Positions 9,759-18,851 of a DNA stretch of 64,000 nucleotides are shown here, in pieces; the first letter of the stretch is position 1, and each line of letters begins with the position of its first letter. Both the position numbers and the translations under genes were made by a program. Below the pieces are notes generated by a model that worked only from the letters and a program-made list of their open reading frames with translations, searched no databases and was not told the origin of the DNA. The DNA is taken from contig JANQID010000022.1 of assembly GCA_028282325.1 (NCBI GenBank), positions 1-64,000 on the forward strand. The letters run 5' to 3'. This DNA is from Chloroflexaceae bacterium. Its GTDB lineage: Bacteria > Chloroflexota > Chloroflexia > Chloroflexales > Chloroflexaceae.

Positions 9759-11117
9759 TCACACCTTTGTCGGGGCTTCATTGCCAGCTTCCAACGCGGC
9801 TTTGCGAATATCTACAAAAAAGAACAATGCGAGACCAGCTATGAAAAAGATAATCAGCGACACAATCGCCAATCGGTAGCTGCCCGTAAACTGAAAGACC
9901 AGCCCGAACAAGAGCGGCGCCAGCCAACTCGTCCCACGTTCGCTTACTTCGTAGAGACCGAAATACTCCGATTCCTGGCCCCGCGGTATCATCAGCGAAA
10001 ACACCGAACGGCTCAACGCCTGGCTGCCGCCGAGCACCACCGCAATAGTCGCGCTCAGAATATAGAATTGCACTTCGCTGCCCGGCTGGATAAATGCGTA
10101 TGCATAGATCACTGCGCCGGTCCAGATAAACAGGCTGCCAATGATGCTGCGCTTCGCGCCGAAGAAGCGCGCAACATAGCCGAAGATCAGCGCACCAAGA
10201 AACGCAACGAACTGAACCATCAGGATCACCGCAACCAGCACCCCTTGATCCAGCTCCAACTCTTCGCTGCCATACTGCGCTGCCAGGGCGATCACCGCCT
10301 GAATGCCGTCGTTGTACAACAGATAGGCCGCGAGAAAGAGCAGGGTCTGGGGATAATTGCGAATCTGGCTGAGGGTGTGACCAAGCTGCTTGAAGCCAAT
10401 GATCAGATAATGTTCTCCGGCGGGCAATTGCCTGATCGGGCGGCGGCTTTTCAAGGCCAACAGCGGGACCACCGTAAAAATCGCCCACCAGACCCCTGCC
10501 GACGCAAGGCTGATGCGAATCGCGAAGTTGGTTTCGAGGCCCAGCGCCTCGCGCCCGTTGAACATCACCAGATTGGCCGCCAACAACAACCCGCCGCCGA
10601 GGTAACCCAGCGCCCATCCCTGCGACGACACCATATCGCGCTGATCGGGCGTCGCGATGTCCGGCAGAAACGCATTGTAAAACACAACCGCCGCGCCAAA
10701 CGCTAAATTGGCGATGAGAAAAAGCGCACCGCCGAGCAGATAGTTATCGCCCTGCAGAAAGTACATCCCCATCGTTGCGAATGCGCCGATGTAGGCAAAG
10801 CTGCCGAACAACTGCTTCTTGCGATGGGAATAGTCGGAAATCGCCCCCAGAACCGGCAGGAAAAACACCTGTAACAACACCGACAATGAGACGATATAAG
10901 GAAAGAAGGAACCGGCGGCGATCGGAATGCCGAGCGGATAAACGAATCCGTTCGCATCGGCGGCATTCTCGGTAATACTTGTCAGATAGGGGCCGAGAAA
11001 AACGGTGACGACCGTCGTTGAAAAAGCCGAGTTAGCCCAGTCGTAAACGTACCATCCAATCTGCTCGCGCCGATTACTCGCCGATGCACGTTCAAGCTCG
11101 GCTTTTTCGACTGGCAT
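9759..11117 (-). CDS. UMF1/Atg22-type MFS transporter
   Basis: A 452-residue membrane protein with about 12 predicted membrane segments. The opening IGWYVYDWANSAFSTTV is the hallmark of the UMF1 (Atg22-like) branch of the major facilitator superfamily. Bacterial members are poorly characterised; the yeast relative exports amino acids from the vacuole. A GAGGAGAGG ribosome site precedes the ATG at 11117. The gene ends 32 bp before the acyl-CoA dehydrogenase start, so the two may be co-transcribed. Confidence 0.85.
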   Translation of the reverse strand: MPVEKAELERASASNRREQIGWYVYDWANSAFSTTVVTVFLGPYLTSITENAADANGFVYPLGIPIAAGSFFPYIVSLSVLLQVFFLPVLGAISDYSHRKKQLFGSFAYIGAFATMGMYFLQGDNYLLGGALFLIANLAFGAAVVFYNAFLPDIATPDQRDMVSSQGWALGYLGGGLLLAANLVMFNGREALGLETNFAIRISLASAGVWWAIFTVVPLLALKSRRPIRQLPAGEHYLIIGFKQLGHTLSQIRNYPQTLLFLAAYLLYNDGIQAVIALAAQYGSEELELDQGVLVAVILMVQFVAFLGALIFGYVARFFGAKRSIIGSLFIWTGAVIYAYAFIQPGSEVQFYILSATIAVVLGGSQALSRSVFSLMIPRGQESEYFGLYEVSERGTSWLAPLLFGLVFQFTGSYRLAIVSLIIFFIAGLALFFFVDIRKAALEAGNEAPTKV

Positions 11118-11235
11118 AGCGCTCCCCTCTCCTCACGGTATGCAACAACAAGAGTGAAACCGGCATCGAAATCGCTACCGAATGGGTCATACTTGCAATT
11201 GGCAGAAGGCTGCTGCAAGCGCGGGCAACGTCAAG

Positions 11236-11972
11236 CTACCAATCGAGCGTCACCGCTTCTCGTGAGCCAAACACGGGCAAAGATTCATCAAGGATCAACC
11301 CTTCCGCGGAAGACTGGCAACGATAAGCATACACCTCAACGCCAACGGCGATTGCCCGGCGCAACAGACGCGTGAACATCGGAGCGCTGTCTTCGTTGGG
11401 AACAAGTGCGCGCGCGCCAGATCTCACAACCATAAAAACAATAGCTATGCGCTGCCCTTTGCTGGCCAGCGCGATGAAATGCTCCAACTGCCGCTGCTCA
11501 TCCGCATCCGCCACAGCCGGATAGCAAGCCAGGTGATCGACAAGCATATCAACGACCTTGACTTGCACATAGCATACCGCCATTCCCGCTCCAAGCTGGA
11601 AATCAAAGCGCTGGCTACCCATACTGGCGTCGGGTTGCACATCGGCGAATTGGGCGAACTGCGGCAATGCCCCCGCCGCCAACGCAGCGGTGAGATCAGG
11701 CGATGCGCAATCGATGGATCGAGCGGCAGCGGCTCATCACCATCATACACGGCTGCCACCTGATAGAACTGCTTATCATGAACATCACGCCGTATTGCAA
11801 GCAGCACGCAAGCATCCGAACGCAGCTTATCGTTATGCAAGCCCGGTCTAGCAATATATGCTCGCACCAACTGGCGGTTGGCCCGAACTTCACAAAGCGT
11901 ATCAGAGCGGCGGGAAACGATGGTCGCCGGAATCAAAGCAACGCCCGAAGCGAGAGGAACTTGTACGCGCAT
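11236..11972 (-). pseudogene. sfsA: Frameshifted sfsA (sugar fermentation stimulation protein family)
   Basis: Two overlapping frames together make one SfsA-like protein. Residues from 11972 down to about 11690 encode the OB-like N-terminal part (CEVRANRQLVRAYI). The frame then shifts, and from about 11690 to 11236 encodes the nuclease-like part (SQRFDFQLGAG, QVKVVDM, ALASKGQRIAIVFMV, AEGLILDESLPV). The join is near 11685-11700, at a G-rich run. The PD-(D/E)XK core keeps Asp (RFDF) and Lys, but the expected Glu of the EVKS motif is Gln. Both changes suggest decay, though a sequencing indel could explain the frameshift alone. It stands alone with its own promoter. Confidence 0.8.
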
Positions 11973-12048
11973 CGCTATGCAACCTCTTCACCAGCAATTT
12001 GCTACACAGATCGCTTTCGTAACTTTATTCTGTCATAACAATGCGGAT

Positions 12049-12057
12049 ATTATAGCA
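12049..12057 (-). promoter_or_regulatory. Extended -10 promoter of sfsA
   Basis: TGCTATAAT on the minus strand, about 75 nt before the sfsA start. No clear -35 box is visible. Confidence 0.45.
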
Positions 12058-12197
12058 TCGCTTTTCCTGGCGGTGCAACCGCAGTCCCCGGCGAGCGGTT
12101 GCAAACTCAAAATGCCTGCGCTACAATGCGGCGCGGTCTGGCGAACATCCGCCGATGCTGATGCATCCATCGCCAATACGATAGGAAAGGTTCTTGC

Positions 12198-13478
12198 GTG
12201 CCATATACCATTCTGATGGTTGCTCCAACCAGCTTCTTTGCCGACTACGGCGCCCATGTGCGCATATGGGAAGAAATCAAAGCGCTCCAGAAGTTGGGGC
12301 ATCGTCTGGTGTTGACGACGTATCACAACGGCGATGATATGCCCGGCATCGACATCCGACGCTCGTGGGATATTCCCTGGATCAAACGCGCGATGGTCGG
12401 GTCGTCGCGCCATAAGATCTATCTCGACGCTGCGCTGTCCTGGCGTAGCCTGCGGGCAGCATTGCAAGTGCGTCCGACAATCATTCACGCCCATCTGCAC
12501 GAGGGCGCGCTGATTGGCGCAGTTCTCAAGCGCATCCTGCGCGTACCGCTGGTTTTCGACTATCAAGGCAGTATGACCAGCGAGATGATCGATCACGGAT
12601 TTATCACATCGACCAATCTGCTCTATGCACCGCTCACCCGTATGGAGCGTTTTATCAATCGCCAGGCCGACGCGGTCGTCACCTCGACATATAACGCCGC
12701 AGCATTGCTGCGACGCGACAACGCAGTAGATACACGGCGGCTGCACACCGTCATCGACAGCGTCAACACCGATCGCTTTCGTCCGTTTGACGGCTCGCCG
12801 GAATGGGAAGCGCAGCGCCGCCAACTTCGCGATCAGCTCGGCATTCCCCAGAACCGCCGCATCGTCGTGTATCTCGGATTGCTGGCGCCATATCAGGGAA
12901 CGCAAGTTCTCCTTCAGGCGGCCCGCCGGCTGGCGCCGCGTATGCCTGATGTGCATTTTCTCATCATGGGGTACCCCGATCCGGCCAGCTATCGCGCCTA
13001 TGCCGAATCGCTGGGCATCGGAGACTGGGTCACATTGCCGGGACGCATTCTTTACAAAGACGCGCATTCTTATCTGGCATTGGGCGACGTCGCCGTCGCC
13101 CCCAAGATGAGTCTTACCGAGGGCAGTGGCAAGATCAGCAACTATATGGCGATGGGGCTGCCCGTCGTCACATTCAACTCGCCGGTTAGCCGTGAAATCC
13201 TGGGCGACATCGGGATCTACGCCGAGATGGGCGATGCCGACGATCTCGCCGACAAGCTGCAACAGGCGCTCGAAGATCGCGCGCTGGCTCGACGTGTCGG
13301 CGCCACCGGGCGGGCGCGGGCCATTGCCGATTTCTCCTGGGAACGAGCCGCCAAACAGCTTGACGCCATCTATGCGCGCCTGTTCGACCGGTCGGCTCGG
13401 CGGCACACCCATTCGCATGATCCCCAACGATGTGATCCCCAGCCGGCGACCGAAAAATCGCTGGAACAAGAGGCTTGA
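12198..13478 (+). CDS. Family 4 glycosyltransferase
   Basis: A 426-residue GT-B fold transferase. The N-terminal domain has HAHLHEGALIGA near residue 97. The C-terminal nucleotide-sugar domain has VYLGLLAPYQGTQVLLQAA and the GT4 donor motif region EGSGKISNYMAMGLPVV, ending in a typical SWERAAKQL helix. It transfers a sugar from a nucleotide donor, probably to a cell-surface glycan or glycolipid; acceptor unknown. The GTG at 12198 follows AGGAAAGG. It is a single gene; the promoter of the next transcription unit overlaps its last codons. Confidence 0.9.
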   Translation: MPYTILMVAPTSFFADYGAHVRIWEEIKALQKLGHRLVLTTYHNGDDMPGIDIRRSWDIPWIKRAMVGSSRHKIYLDAALSWRSLRAALQVRPTIIHAHLHEGALIGAVLKRILRVPLVFDYQGSMTSEMIDHGFITSTNLLYAPLTRMERFINRQADAVVTSTYNAAALLRRDNAVDTRRLHTVIDSVNTDRFRPFDGSPEWEAQRRQLRDQLGIPQNRRIVVYLGLLAPYQGTQVLLQAARRLAPRMPDVHFLIMGYPDPASYRAYAESLGIGDWVTLPGRILYKDAHSYLALGDVAVAPKMSLTEGSGKISNYMAMGLPVVTFNSPVSREILGDIGIYAEMGDADDLADKLQQALEDRALARRVGATGRARAIADFSWERAAKQLDAIYARLFDRSARRHTHSHDPQRCDPQPATEKSLEQEA

Positions 13479-13503
13479 CAAACCCACACCGACGACCTAT
13501 ACT
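13475..13503 (+). promoter_or_regulatory. Consensus sigma70 promoter of the mgtE leader
   Basis: TTGACA (13475-13480) and TATACT (13498-13503) are spaced by exactly 17 bp. The -35 box overlaps the stop codon of the glycosyltransferase gene. The transcript would begin near 13510, about 385 nt before mgtE. Confidence 0.8.
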
Positions 13504-13509
13504 CTTAAA

Positions 13510-13797
13510 GGTTTGGGGATAAATCCCAACCATCTTATCCGTGCGTTGAATGACATTGCGCCTGTGATGCGCAATTCAAACAATGGACTAGAGGACGAAG
13601 ACGTCGCATTTCTAGGGTCATCAACGCTTTCAGTAGGAAGTTATGGACGGTAGTAGACAGCACAATCAGTACAACCTGAGTTGCAGCGCGCAACGTGTGC
13701 GGTGCAGCAGTCGGTTGGCGGGTTTGCTCCTGCTGAGGTAGTTCCTATTCTTTCCCCTCAGTCCTCTCGCCCCGGCTGCTTATCGCCGGGTTTTTTT
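13510..13797 (+). ncRNA. Structured mgtE leader RNA, candidate metal-responsive element
   Basis: The leader contains several possible helices. One is TTGAA/TTCAA plus TTGCGC/GCGCAA with a bulge (about 13547-13579). Another is a CTAGA/TCTAG hairpin with inner GACG/CGTC (13588-13614). A long-range TAGGAA/TTCCTA pair (about 13635-13640 with 13742-13747) encloses about 100 nt, which itself holds CAGCAG/CTGCTG and CTGAGG/CCTCAG pairs. An intrinsic terminator follows. This layout is that of a riboswitch or attenuator controlling the Mg2+ transporter. I do not recognise the conserved core of the M-box, so the class is unknown. Confidence 0.6.
13771..13797 (+). terminator. Intrinsic terminator in the mgtE leader
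   Basis: CCCGGC (13771-13776) pairs with GCCGGG (13785-13790) and is followed directly by seven T. It lies about 98 nt upstream of mgtE and inside its transcription unit, so it is expected to be conditional. Confidence 0.85.
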
Positions 13798-13894
13798 AGC
13801 CTCCTGAAATGTGCGCTCCAATTCAGGCCCGACGTTCAGATCCGTCGCTCGCGCTATGTGCGCACGCGCCTTTGCAGCACGCAGGAGGTTATCA

Positions 13895-14935
13895 ATGCTC
13901 GCTATTCGCACCACTGTCGAGACGGGGGCGCTGCGCCCCGCTGTTGTTCGCACCCACAATATACCCGTAGCGCCGGTAGATGCCGGCCTGACCTATGCGC
14001 CCGCGCTGAGCTTTCCGCAGCACGCAACGACACGCCAGGCGATTGAAGCGCTGCGGCAGATGCGCCCGGAAGAGAATAGCATCTATTATCTTTATGTCAC
14101 CGACGCCGATCACAAGCTGGCCGGCGTTGTCAGCCTGCGCCAACTGGTTGTCGCCTCTCCAGATGCGCGCCTCGCCGATGTGATGGACAGCCGCGTGATC
14201 GCGCTGGAACACGACGCACCGCTCGATGAGCAGGCTCATATGCTGAGCGAGTCGGGCTTGCTGGCGTTGCCCGTCGTCGATGATGACAACCGGCTGATCG
14301 GTGCTATCGACGCTGGAGATCTGATCGATGCCATCGAGGATGAGGCGACTGAAGATATGTATCGCCTGGCCGGCGTCAACAAGGATGAAGAAATCGAGCG
14401 CCCCCTGGTACGCGCCGCCTGGGATCGCGTTTTCTGGCTGATGATCAATATGGCGACGGCATTTCTGGCGGCGTGGGTCGTCAGCAGCTTCGAGAGCGTG
14501 ATCGCGCAGGCGGCGATTCTTGCCGCATTTATGCCGGTGGTTGCCGGACAGGGCGGCAACGCCGGAACCCAGACGCTGACATTCATCGTGCGTTCGCTGG
14601 CGCTGGGCGAAGTAAGCTTTGCGAACGCGCGACACACGTTCTTGCGCGAATTGCTCATTGGCATGACGAATGGCGTAGCCATCGGCGCAATGGTCGGCAT
14701 GATCGGCTGGCTGTGGCAGGGAAGCATCGCCCTGGGACTGATCGTCGGCCTGGCAATGCTCGCGAATCTGGTGATGGCAGCGCTGGCAGGCGTGCTGGTT
14801 CCGCTGACGCTCAAGGCGGTGCGGATCGATCCGGCGTTGGCATCGTCCATTTTTGTCACCACGGTGACCGATGTCTGCGGCTTCTTCTTCTTCTTCAGCC
14901 TGGGTGCATTCGCTATCCAAAGCGGTCTGATGTAG
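13895..14935 (+). CDS. mgtE: MgtE-type magnesium transporter lacking the N domain
   Basis: A 346-residue inner-membrane Mg2+ channel/transporter. Residues 50-160 hold a CBS-domain pair (LADVMDSRVIALEHDAPL, LLALPVVDDDNRLIGAI). Residues 185-346 hold about five membrane helices with the family signature GGNAGTQTLTFIVRSLALGEV and the closing TDVCGFFFFFSLG. Usual MgtE proteins have about 450 residues with a superhelical N domain of about 130 residues that gates the pore; here it is missing or reduced to a short extension. The ATG at 13895 has AGGAGG 6 nt upstream. Expression is probably controlled by the structured leader and terminator directly upstream. Confidence 0.92.
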   Translation: MLAIRTTVETGALRPAVVRTHNIPVAPVDAGLTYAPALSFPQHATTRQAIEALRQMRPEENSIYYLYVTDADHKLAGVVSLRQLVVASPDARLADVMDSRVIALEHDAPLDEQAHMLSESGLLALPVVDDDNRLIGAIDAGDLIDAIEDEATEDMYRLAGVNKDEEIERPLVRAAWDRVFWLMINMATAFLAAWVVSSFESVIAQAAILAAFMPVVAGQGGNAGTQTLTFIVRSLALGEVSFANARHTFLRELLIGMTNGVAIGAMVGMIGWLWQGSIALGLIVGLAMLANLVMAALAGVLVPLTLKAVRIDPALASSIFVTTVTDVCGFFFFFSLGAFAIQSGLM

Positions 14936-14970
14936 CGTTCTCGGCAGGCAATAACGCGCGCATATCCAGA

Positions 14971-15007
14971 CGCCGTGCGGGAAATGAATTAGCCCGCACG
15001 GCGTTTT
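14971..15007 (+). terminator. Intrinsic terminator after mgtE
   Basis: An 11-bp perfect GC-rich stem (14971-14981 with 14993-15003) followed by TTTT. Confidence 0.85.
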
Positions 15008-15025
15008 CGCGCCTATTACGCATCG

Positions 15026-15054
15026 TTGACATGCCCCCGCAAGCGTGCTAGAAT
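15026..15054 (+). promoter_or_regulatory. Consensus promoter of the pyr operon
   Basis: TTGACA (15026-15031), 17-bp spacer, TAGAAT (15049-15054). The predicted start is near 15061, giving a pyrR leader of about 170 nt. Confidence 0.85.
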
Positions 15055-15059
15055 GCAAT

Positions 15060-15775
<716 letters not shown>

Positions 15776-15796
15776 GCAGCAAGGAAAGTTGGCGTT

Positions 15797-16735
15797 ATGG
15801 CAACACAAACACGCGTTAGTCATCGTCACGTGCTTGATCTGGACATCTTCAGCCAGAACGAGATCGAGGAGATGCTCGATACGGCGGATAGTATGAAAGA
15901 GATCCTTTCGCGCGAAATCAAACAGGTGCCAACCCTGCGCGGGCGAACCGTCGTAAATATGTTCTATGAAGACAGCACTCGCACCCGGATCTCTTTTGAA
16001 TTGGCAGCGCGAGCGCTTTCGGCCAACGTGGTAAACTTCACCGCCCGCGGCAGCAGCGTGGAGAAGGGCGAATCTTTGATCGATACGGTGCGCACGCTGC
16101 AAGCATTGGGCGCAGACATCATCGTCATCCGACATAAGCAATCGGGCGCGCCGTACCTTGTTGCGCAGCATTTTGCGGGCGCAGTGCTCAACGCCGGCGA
16201 TGGCTGGCACGCTCACCCGACCCAGGCATTGCTGGACTTGTTCACCATCCGCGAGCAGCTTGGGCACATCGAAGGTTGCAAAGTCGTCATCGTCGGCGAC
16301 ATTCTGCACAGTCGAGTCGCGCGCTCAAATATCTGGGGGCTGACGAAAATGCGCGCCAGGGTGACATTATGCGCCCCCCCGACGTTGATCGGACCAACGC
16401 GCTTTTGGAAAGCCAACTGGCCGGAGCTAGACATCATCTACGATCTGGACGCAGCGCTCGAAGGCGCCGATGTGGTTATGGCGCTACGATTGCAGAAAGA
16501 ACGCCAACAATCCGGCCTGCTGCCATCGCTGCGCGAATACAACCGGTATTTTGCTCTTACCGCCGAGCGTCTAGCAGAACTCGGCGACGACGTTCTGGTG
16601 ATGCACCCCGGCCCAATGAATGAAGGGGTCGAGATTATGCCCGAGGTCGCCGTCGCGCCTCAATCGGTGATTGAGACGCAGGTAACGAACGGCGTAGCAA
16701 TGCGGATGGCGCTGTTGTATCGTCTGGCTAGTTAA
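15797..16735 (+). CDS. pyrB: Aspartate carbamoyltransferase catalytic chain
   Basis: A 312-residue ATCase. It shows the carbamoyl phosphate motif STRTRISFELAA near residue 55, the HPTQALLDLFTI segment near residue 136 and the closing HPGPMNEGVE. It condenses carbamoyl phosphate and aspartate in pyrimidine synthesis. No pyrI regulatory chain follows, as is usual in PyrR-controlled operons. AAGGAAAG precedes the ATG at 15797. Confidence 0.97.
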   Translation: MATQTRVSHRHVLDLDIFSQNEIEEMLDTADSMKEILSREIKQVPTLRGRTVVNMFYEDSTRTRISFELAARALSANVVNFTARGSSVEKGESLIDTVRTLQALGADIIVIRHKQSGAPYLVAQHFAGAVLNAGDGWHAHPTQALLDLFTIREQLGHIEGCKVVIVGDILHSRVARSNIWGLTKMRARVTLCAPPTLIGPTRFWKANWPELDIIYDLDAALEGADVVMALRLQKERQQSGLLPSLREYNRYFALTAERLAELGDDVLVMHPGPMNEGVEIMPEVAVAPQSVIETQVTNGVAMRMALLYRLAS

Positions 16736-16803
16736 TCCGTAAGCAAGGCGTATTGAGTGAAGCCTGGATTCGCTCGTAATACCCTACCAAGACTGAAATA
16801 CCT

Positions 16804-18279
16804 ATGCGTTATTTCATCAAAAATGGAACCATCATCGATCCGGCGCAACGCGTCGCCACTATCGGTGATGTGCTGGTCGAGGATGGCAAAGTAACGCGGA
16901 TATTCAACCTGACCGAGATCGCATCCGAGCAGGGCATTGTCGGCGAAGACGTCGAGATTATCAATGCTCGCGGATGCATGGTCGCACCTGGTTTTACCGA
17001 TCTGCACACCCACCTCCGCGAGCCCGGCAACGAGCACAAAGAGACGATTGCCACCGGTACGCTGGCTGCCGCGCACGGCGGATTTACTACCGTATGCGCA
17101 ATGCCGGACACACACCCGACCCAAGATCAGGCTTCAGTCGTTCGCCAGATACGGCAAAACGCCCGTCGCACCTCATACGTGCGCGTCGATATGATTGGCG
17201 CGATTACGTTAGACCGTGAAGGCAAGCTGCTCACCGAAATGATTGAATTGGTCGAGGCGGGATGCATTGCCTTCAGCGACGCAGGGCGTCCCCTCGAAGA
17301 TCCCGCCGTGATGCGCAACGCACTCGCCTATGCCAGCATACTCGGCGTCCCCGTTATGACGCATTGCGAAGAGAGGCGTTTAAACGCCGGCTGGGCTATG
17401 CACGAAGGCGCAGCCGGCATCCGCCTGGGCTTGCCCGGCTATCCCGCCGCCGCCGAAGAAGCGTACATCGCTCGCGACATCGGCCTGGCCGAGATGACCG
17501 GCGCACATCTGCATATTTGCCATGTTAGCACGGCCGGCGGCGTGGCCCTGATCCGCCAGGCTAAGCAGCGCGGCGTGCATGTGACGGCAGAAGTCACGCC
17601 ACATCACCTGACCCTTACAGATCGCTGGGTGCTGGGGTCGCTTGCGGAAGACGCCGACACGCATGCAACAGCGGGAGGTTATGCTAGCAATGCGCACGAC
17701 AGCGCCGGGAAGCGGGTGCGGCTCGATCCAACCTTGCTGGCGCCGTATGATCCGAATACGCGCGTGAATCCGCCGCTTCGCGGTGAAGAAGATGTCGCGG
17801 CCTTGATCGAAGGTCTGCGCGGCGGCGTGATCGACGCCATCGCCTCCGATCATTCGCCCCACGCCATAACCGACAAAGCCGTTGAATATGGCGATGCGGC
17901 GTGCGGTATCAGCAGCCTGGAAACGGCGCTGGGCCTCGTGTTGACATTGGTGCATCGCGGCGAAATGGATCTCGTGGACCTAATCGCCCGGCTGACCGAA
18001 GGCTCCGCCCAGATACTCGGTCGCGCGCCTTCTTCGTTGCGGCCCGGCGCACGCGCCGACATAGTCATTTTCGATCCAGACGCTCCCTGGAAAGTCGATA
18101 CATCCACATTTATATCCAGGGGCAAGAACAATCCGCTCCACGGTCAGACGTTGCGCGGTCAGGTGATGCTGACGATGGCCGGCGGTTCGATTGTGTTTCG
18201 TCGGGAAGACTTTGGGACAAATGCAGATCATCCGCCTCAAGTCTCGCGATTGGATGGCATCCTCACCAACGAAAGCTGA
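16804..18279 (+). CDS. pyrC: Dihydroorotase
   Basis: A 491-residue class I dihydroorotase of the amidohydrolase superfamily. It has the metal motif DLHTHLREPG near residue 65, later metal-ligand regions MTHCEE and HICHVSTAGG, and DAIASDHSPHA with the conserved Asp. It is about 60 residues longer than many bacterial PyrC. An insertion lies around residues 275-305 between HHLTLTD and the conserved NPPLR. It closes carbamoyl aspartate to dihydroorotate. It lies 68 bp after pyrB with no terminator between, so it is part of pyrRBC. Confidence 0.95.
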   Translation: MRYFIKNGTIIDPAQRVATIGDVLVEDGKVTRIFNLTEIASEQGIVGEDVEIINARGCMVAPGFTDLHTHLREPGNEHKETIATGTLAAAHGGFTTVCAMPDTHPTQDQASVVRQIRQNARRTSYVRVDMIGAITLDREGKLLTEMIELVEAGCIAFSDAGRPLEDPAVMRNALAYASILGVPVMTHCEERRLNAGWAMHEGAAGIRLGLPGYPAAAEEAYIARDIGLAEMTGAHLHICHVSTAGGVALIRQAKQRGVHVTAEVTPHHLTLTDRWVLGSLAEDADTHATAGGYASNAHDSAGKRVRLDPTLLAPYDPNTRVNPPLRGEEDVAALIEGLRGGVIDAIASDHSPHAITDKAVEYGDAACGISSLETALGLVLTLVHRGEMDLVDLIARLTEGSAQILGRAPSSLRPGARADIVIFDPDAPWKVDTSTFISRGKNNPLHGQTLRGQVMLTMAGGSIVFRREDFGTNADHPPQVSRLDGILTNES

Positions 18280-18491
18280 CGTTGGCCGGGCGTGCCGCAA
18301 TATTCTTTACACTTTTCGGTGCTATGCATTTATTGTCACGTCCTGTCACAATACGACAGAGGCAGCAATACACTTACAACGCTTGCTATGCACTTCGGTA
18401 ATACAACTACGGACAGATCAGGCGTATGCTGCTTGATACGGCCAATATCTGCAACAAACGGTATGGTGCGTCGGCAAAGGGGGACAAAACC

Positions 18492-18520
18492 TTGACATCA
18501 TTACATATCCGTGATATGTT
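18492..18520 (+). promoter_or_regulatory. Promoter of the peptide-type ABC importer
   Basis: TTGACA (18492-18497), 17-bp spacer, TATGTT (18515-18520), with a start near 18527. The stretch from the end of pyrC (18280) to here holds no gene. Confidence 0.7.
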
Positions 18521-18526
18521 TACAAG

Positions 18527-18851
18527 GTTCCCGCCAAAAGCAACCTAGGTGTTAATCAAATCAGATATGCCATGGCGCGCATTTATCAGTGATGAGACTA
18601 TCCTGGATGCTGGCAGCCTCGCTGGCATCTTTGTCATATTTGCACATTCGCAAACAATATAACATCTCTCATAACGCCAGGAACATAGCTCTGCTCTGAG
18701 CGATACCTGTGTGTTGGCAAACTTCTCTCGATGATTCCAGGCGTTCGTCTTCATCATCCTGCATATCTACGGCCGATATGCAGATGCGAAGATGATCGAA
18801 CTGGCATCATAAAGTCGGATCGTCTGTACAAAACAAACAAGGAGGTTTAAC
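18527..18851 (+). other. Long 5' untranslated region of the ABC importer operon
   Basis: About 325 nt lie between the predicted start site and the binding-protein gene. The region is AT-richer than its surroundings and holds at least two clear hairpins: GATGC/GCATC with CAGC/GCTG (about 18606-18629), and a perfect 9-bp stem with 7-nt loop at 18759-18783. No T-tract terminator is visible. A 70-codon minus-strand frame (18545-18757) has no family resemblance or ribosome site and I do not call it. The function of the leader is unknown. Confidence 0.45.

Noticed and set aside
12033-13487. 484-codon open frame on the minus strand opposite the glycosyltransferase
   Set aside because: No family resemblance or ribosome site; composition mirrors the strongly coding GT4 gene on the other strand.
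13510-13797. Calling the mgtE leader an M-box riboswitch
   Set aside because: The conserved M-box core could not be found by eye, so only a class-unknown candidate is reported.
18545-18757. 70-codon minus-strand frame in the ABC importer leader
   Set aside because: No ribosome site, no family, and it lies inside a predicted transcript leader of the opposite strand.
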